Part shown: piece after piece, positions 4,990 through 6,955 of the stretch
How the letters are laid out: each line of letters begins with the position of its first letter
Numbering within the stretch: the first letter of the stretch is position 1
Origin: an uncultured Actinomycetes bacterium
GTDB lineage: Bacteria > Actinomycetota > Actinomycetes > S36-B12
Reading direction: 5' to 3'
NCBI GenBank assembly: GCA_937902285.1
Contig: CALGTB010000174.1
Coordinates: 1 to 6,955, forward strand
Length of the DNA: 6,955 nt
Program-made: the position numbers and the translations under genes
The notes under the pieces: generated by a model
Told to the model about the DNA's origin: nothing
What the model saw: only the letters and a program-made list of their open reading frames with translations
Databases searched by the model: none

Positions 4990-6378
4990 ATGGAGCAGAT
5001 GACGCCCCTGTCGGCGTCCTTCCTGCAGATCGAGGACGAGGACCGCACAGCGACCCTGGCGATCGCATCGATCGCCGTCTTCGAGGGCCCGGCGCCCGAC
5101 CACGAGGAGTTCGTCGCCTTCATCACGGGCCGGCTGCCCCTGGTGCCCCGGTTCCGGCAGAAGGTCCGCCAGGTGCCGTTCGACCTCGCCGCCCCGGCGT
5201 GGGTCGACGACCCCGACACCGATGTCGGCTGGCATGTGCGGCGCACGGCGGTGGCACCACCCGGCGGCCCTGACGAGCTCGACGCGCTCATCGGCCGGGT
5301 CATGTCGCAGCGCATGGACCGCCGCCGGCCCCTCTGGGAGTACTGGGTCGTGGAGGGACTGCCCGACGGGCAGTGGGCGATCATCCAGAAGGTCCACCAC
5401 TGCGTCGTCGACGGCGTCTCGGGCACCGAGCTGTACCACGTCGTGTTCGACTCCTCGCCCGAGCCGCGGGCGCCGGTCGCCGACGAGTGGGTGCCGGCCC
5501 CGGCCCCCGGGCTGCTGGGGATCACCGCCCAGGCGGTGCGCGACCTTGCCGCGGTGCCCGGTGCCGCGGCACGGGCTGCGGGCGCGCTGCTGTCCGCCCC
5601 GAGGGAGCTCGCCGAGCTCGCGGTCCAGACGGGCCGCGGTGCGCTCACCCTCGGATCCGCGCTGAGGCCGGTGGCCTCGTCGACGCTGTACGGGCCCATC
5701 GGGCGCCAGCGCCGCTACACGGCGACGACGGTGTCCCTGTCCGACGTGCGGGCGGTGAAGTCGGCATTCGGCAGCACGGTCAACGACGTCGCGCTCGCCG
5801 CCGTGAGCGGCGGCTTCCGTGCCCTGCTGCTGTCGCGTGGCGAGGTGCCCGACGCGACGACCGTGCGCACCCTGGTGCCGGTGTCGCTGCGGCAGTCCGG
5901 CGAGGAGTCCATCCTCGACAACCGCATCTCCATGCTGCTGCCCTACCTGCCGGTGGACGTGGTCGATCCGGTGGCGCGACTGCGCGAGGTGCGGCGGAGG
6001 ATCCTCGACGCGGCCATGTCCGGCGAGGTGGAGTTCGCGAGCCGGCTGACCGTCATGGCCAGGCACGAGCCCTTCCTGCCCGTGGCCCTCGGCGTCCGGC
6101 TCGCCTTCCACGTGCCGCAGCGGCAGCTGGTCACCGTCACGACGAACGTCCCCGGTCCCCGCAGTCCGGTCTACGCGCTCGGCCGGAGGTGCCTGAGCAT
6201 CACGCCGTACGTGCCGATCGCCAACCGCATGCGCTTCGGCGTCGCGATGTTCTCGTACCTCGATCACTTCGCGTTCGGCGTCACCGGCGACTTCGACAGC
6301 GGCGCCGACATCGACGTGCTGGCCGGCGGCATCGCCGATTCCGTGGCGGAGCTCGTGGAGGAGGCGGGCGAGCACTAG
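4990..6378 (+). CDS. WS/DGAT family wax ester synthase / diacylglycerol O-acyltransferase
   Basis: A 462-residue acyltransferase of the bacterial bifunctional WS/DGAT family, which moves an acyl group from acyl-CoA to diacylglycerol (giving triacylglycerol) or to a long-chain alcohol (giving a wax ester), usually at the membrane/lipid-body surface. The N-terminus MTPLSASFLQIE is typical. The active-site HHxxxDG motif is intact as HHCVVDG, H136-G142; PLW is at 114-116, the ND motif at N265-D266, and the C-terminal WS_DGAT_C domain carries NVPGP at 386-390. Length is normal for the family. ATG 4990 was chosen because GGGAGG lies 10 bases upstream; ATG 4930 would add 20 residues not expected in the family. 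It is divergent from the acyl-CoA oxidation operon and is followed after 10 bases by a thioesterase gene. Actinobacteria often have many paralogues, so acceptor specificity cannot be told. Confidence 0.95.
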   Translation: MEQMTPLSASFLQIEDEDRTATLAIASIAVFEGPAPDHEEFVAFITGRLPLVPRFRQKVRQVPFDLAAPAWVDDPDTDVGWHVRRTAVAPPGGPDELDALIGRVMSQRMDRRRPLWEYWVVEGLPDGQWAIIQKVHHCVVDGVSGTELYHVVFDSSPEPRAPVADEWVPAPAPGLLGITAQAVRDLAAVPGAAARAAGALLSAPRELAELAVQTGRGALTLGSALRPVASSTLYGPIGRQRRYTATTVSLSDVRAVKSAFGSTVNDVALAAVSGGFRALLLSRGEVPDATTVRTLVPVSLRQSGEESILDNRISMLLPYLPVDVVDPVARLREVRRRILDAAMSGEVEFASRLTVMARHEPFLPVALGVRLAFHVPQRQLVTVTTNVPGPRSPVYALGRRCLSITPYVPIANRMRFGVAMFSYLDHFAFGVTGDFDSGADIDVLAGGIADSVAELVEEAGEH

Positions 6379-6388
6379 CGTCGCGACC

Positions 6389-6847
6389 ATGGAGCGATCC
6401 GAGCAGAGCATCCAGGAGCGGCTGTATCCCGGACTGCCGTGCTTCGGGTGCGGGCCGACGAACGAGAAGGGGCTGCGACTGCGCAGCTATCCCGCGGACG
6501 GCTTCGTCGTCGCGGAGTTCATGCCGTGGCCGGAGCACGACAACGGCCTGGGGTACCTGAACGGCGGCATCATCTCGACGGTCCTCGACTGCCACAGTGC
6601 CGCGGCCGTGATGCTCGAGGCCGATGGGCACGGCTGGGGGCCGCTGCCGGGCGCCGAGCTGGCCTACGTGACGGCCGGCCTCGACGTGCGCTACCTGAGG
6701 CCGAGCCCGCTGCGCGAGACCTCAGAGCTGCGGGCATTCGTGATCTCCGCCGACGAGTCCCAGATCACCGCCGATGTGGAGCTCGTGCACGACGGCAAGG
6801 TCCGCGCGATGGCGACCGCGGTGTGGAAGCGCTGGCGCCCCCGGTGA
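6389..6847 (+). CDS. PaaI-type hotdog thioesterase
   Basis: A 152-residue single-domain protein of the PaaI/4HBT thioesterase superfamily, expected to hydrolyse an acyl-CoA thioester in the cytosol. Its N-terminal CFGCGPTNEKGLRLRSY (18-34) and NGGIISTVLDCHSAAAV (58-74) are characteristic of one PaaI subgroup; the second block forms the start of the hotdog central helix with D67 as the likely acidic catalytic residue. The NGG in place of the HGG seen in many PaaI proteins is, as far as I recall, normal for this subgroup. It starts 10 bases after the WS/DGAT stop, with no good Shine-Dalgarno, so it probably depends on translation of that gene. A PaaI hydrolase next to an acyltransferase could control the acyl-CoA pool; its substrate is unknown. 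Confidence 0.88.
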   Translation: MERSEQSIQERLYPGLPCFGCGPTNEKGLRLRSYPADGFVVAEFMPWPEHDNGLGYLNGGIISTVLDCHSAAAVMLEADGHGWGPLPGAELAYVTAGLDVRYLRPSPLRETSELRAFVISADESQITADVELVHDGKVRAMATAVWKRWRPR

Positions 6848-6860
6848 CAGGATCACCTGC

Positions 6861-6955
6861 GTGACGACGACGGAGACCTGGGCCGACCTGTACCGCGACC
6901 TGCACGCCCACCCGGAGCTGAGCTTCCAGGAGACGCGCACGGCCGGCATCGTGGC
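6861..6955 (+). CDS. M20-family amidohydrolase/metallopeptidase, N-terminal fragment (3' cut by window edge)
   Basis: GTG 6861 opens a frame that runs to the right edge, 31 complete codons: MTTTETWADLYRDLHAHPEL followed by SFQETRTAGIV. The LHAHPELSFQE block is the N-terminal signature of M20 amidohydrolases (aminoacylase, hippurate hydrolase and N-acyl amino-acid hydrolase relatives), which cleave an amide bond with a di-metal centre. The metal ligands lie beyond the window. AGGA at 6849-6852 stands 8 bases before the GTG, and only 13 bases follow the thioesterase stop, so it probably belongs to the same transcript. The family call is good but the substrate (peptide, N-acyl amino acid) is not decidable. 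Confidence 0.85.
   Translation, partial: MTTTETWADLYRDLHAHPELSFQETRTAGIV

Noticed and set aside
4890..5699. Long N-terminal extension of the FabG-like protein on the minus strand (start at 5699)
   Set aside because: The SDR fold begins with TGAARGIG at residue 12 from ATG 4889; the extension is Ser/Pro/Arg-rich shadow of the WS/DGAT gene.
4894..6411. Minus-strand open frame of about 505 codons opposite the WS/DGAT gene
   Set aside because: It is Arg/His/Gly-rich low-complexity sequence with no motif, exactly antisense to a gene with intact HHxxxDG and family domains; a GC-rich shadow.
1..6955. tRNA, rRNA, CRISPR, insertion sequence, prophage or attachment site
   Set aside because: No repeated spacer-like units, transposase motifs, terminal repeats or tRNA-like cloverleaf were seen on reading both strands.

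Overview
The window is GC-rich DNA with dense, short-spaced genes and no IS element, tRNA, rRNA or CRISPR array. Gene content (paired acyl-CoA dehydrogenases, a MaoC hydratase, a FabG-type reductase, a WS/DGAT acyltransferase, a leaderless regulator gene) points to an actinobacterium, perhaps of the Nocardioidaceae or Mycobacteriales type. The phylum is a fair inference; the genus is not readable here.

Left part, minus strand from 4889 down to 119. Four tightly packed genes form an acyl-CoA oxidation operon: FabG-like short-chain dehydrogenase (4889-4128), MaoC-type enoyl-CoA hydratase (4116-3661), large acyl-CoA dehydrogenase with candidate catalytic glutamates (3664-2486) and small acyl-CoA dehydrogenase lacking them (2489-1392). 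Two junctions are 4-base start/stop overlaps (GTGA, ATGA). Together they would cover dehydrogenation, hydration and re-oxidation of a CoA thioester. No thiolase is in view. Next come an ArsR-like winged-helix regulator (1348-737) with its own strong, apparently leaderless promoter and a palindromic operator candidate, a 41-codon ORF with a strong Shine-Dalgarno overlapping the regulator's end (744-619), and an FlK-like hotdog thioesterase (505-119). At the far left, the end of a plus-strand gene (stop at 120-122) converges on the thioesterase and shares a CTAG with its stop.

Right part, plus strand. Divergent from the operon across 100 bases are a WS/DGAT wax ester synthase/diacylglycerol acyltransferase (4990-6378), a PaaI-type hotdog thioesterase (6389-6847) and the first 31 codons of an M20-family amidohydrolase/peptidase (6861 to the edge).

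Overall this is an acyl-CoA metabolism neighbourhood: one oxidation module, two thioesterases that can release CoA, and an acyltransferase that can divert acyl-CoA into neutral lipid. The most useful leads are the leaderless regulator promoter/operator, the coupled small ORF and the asymmetric acyl-CoA dehydrogenase pair. I see no sign of a wholly new system; most of the region is recognisable lipid metabolism.
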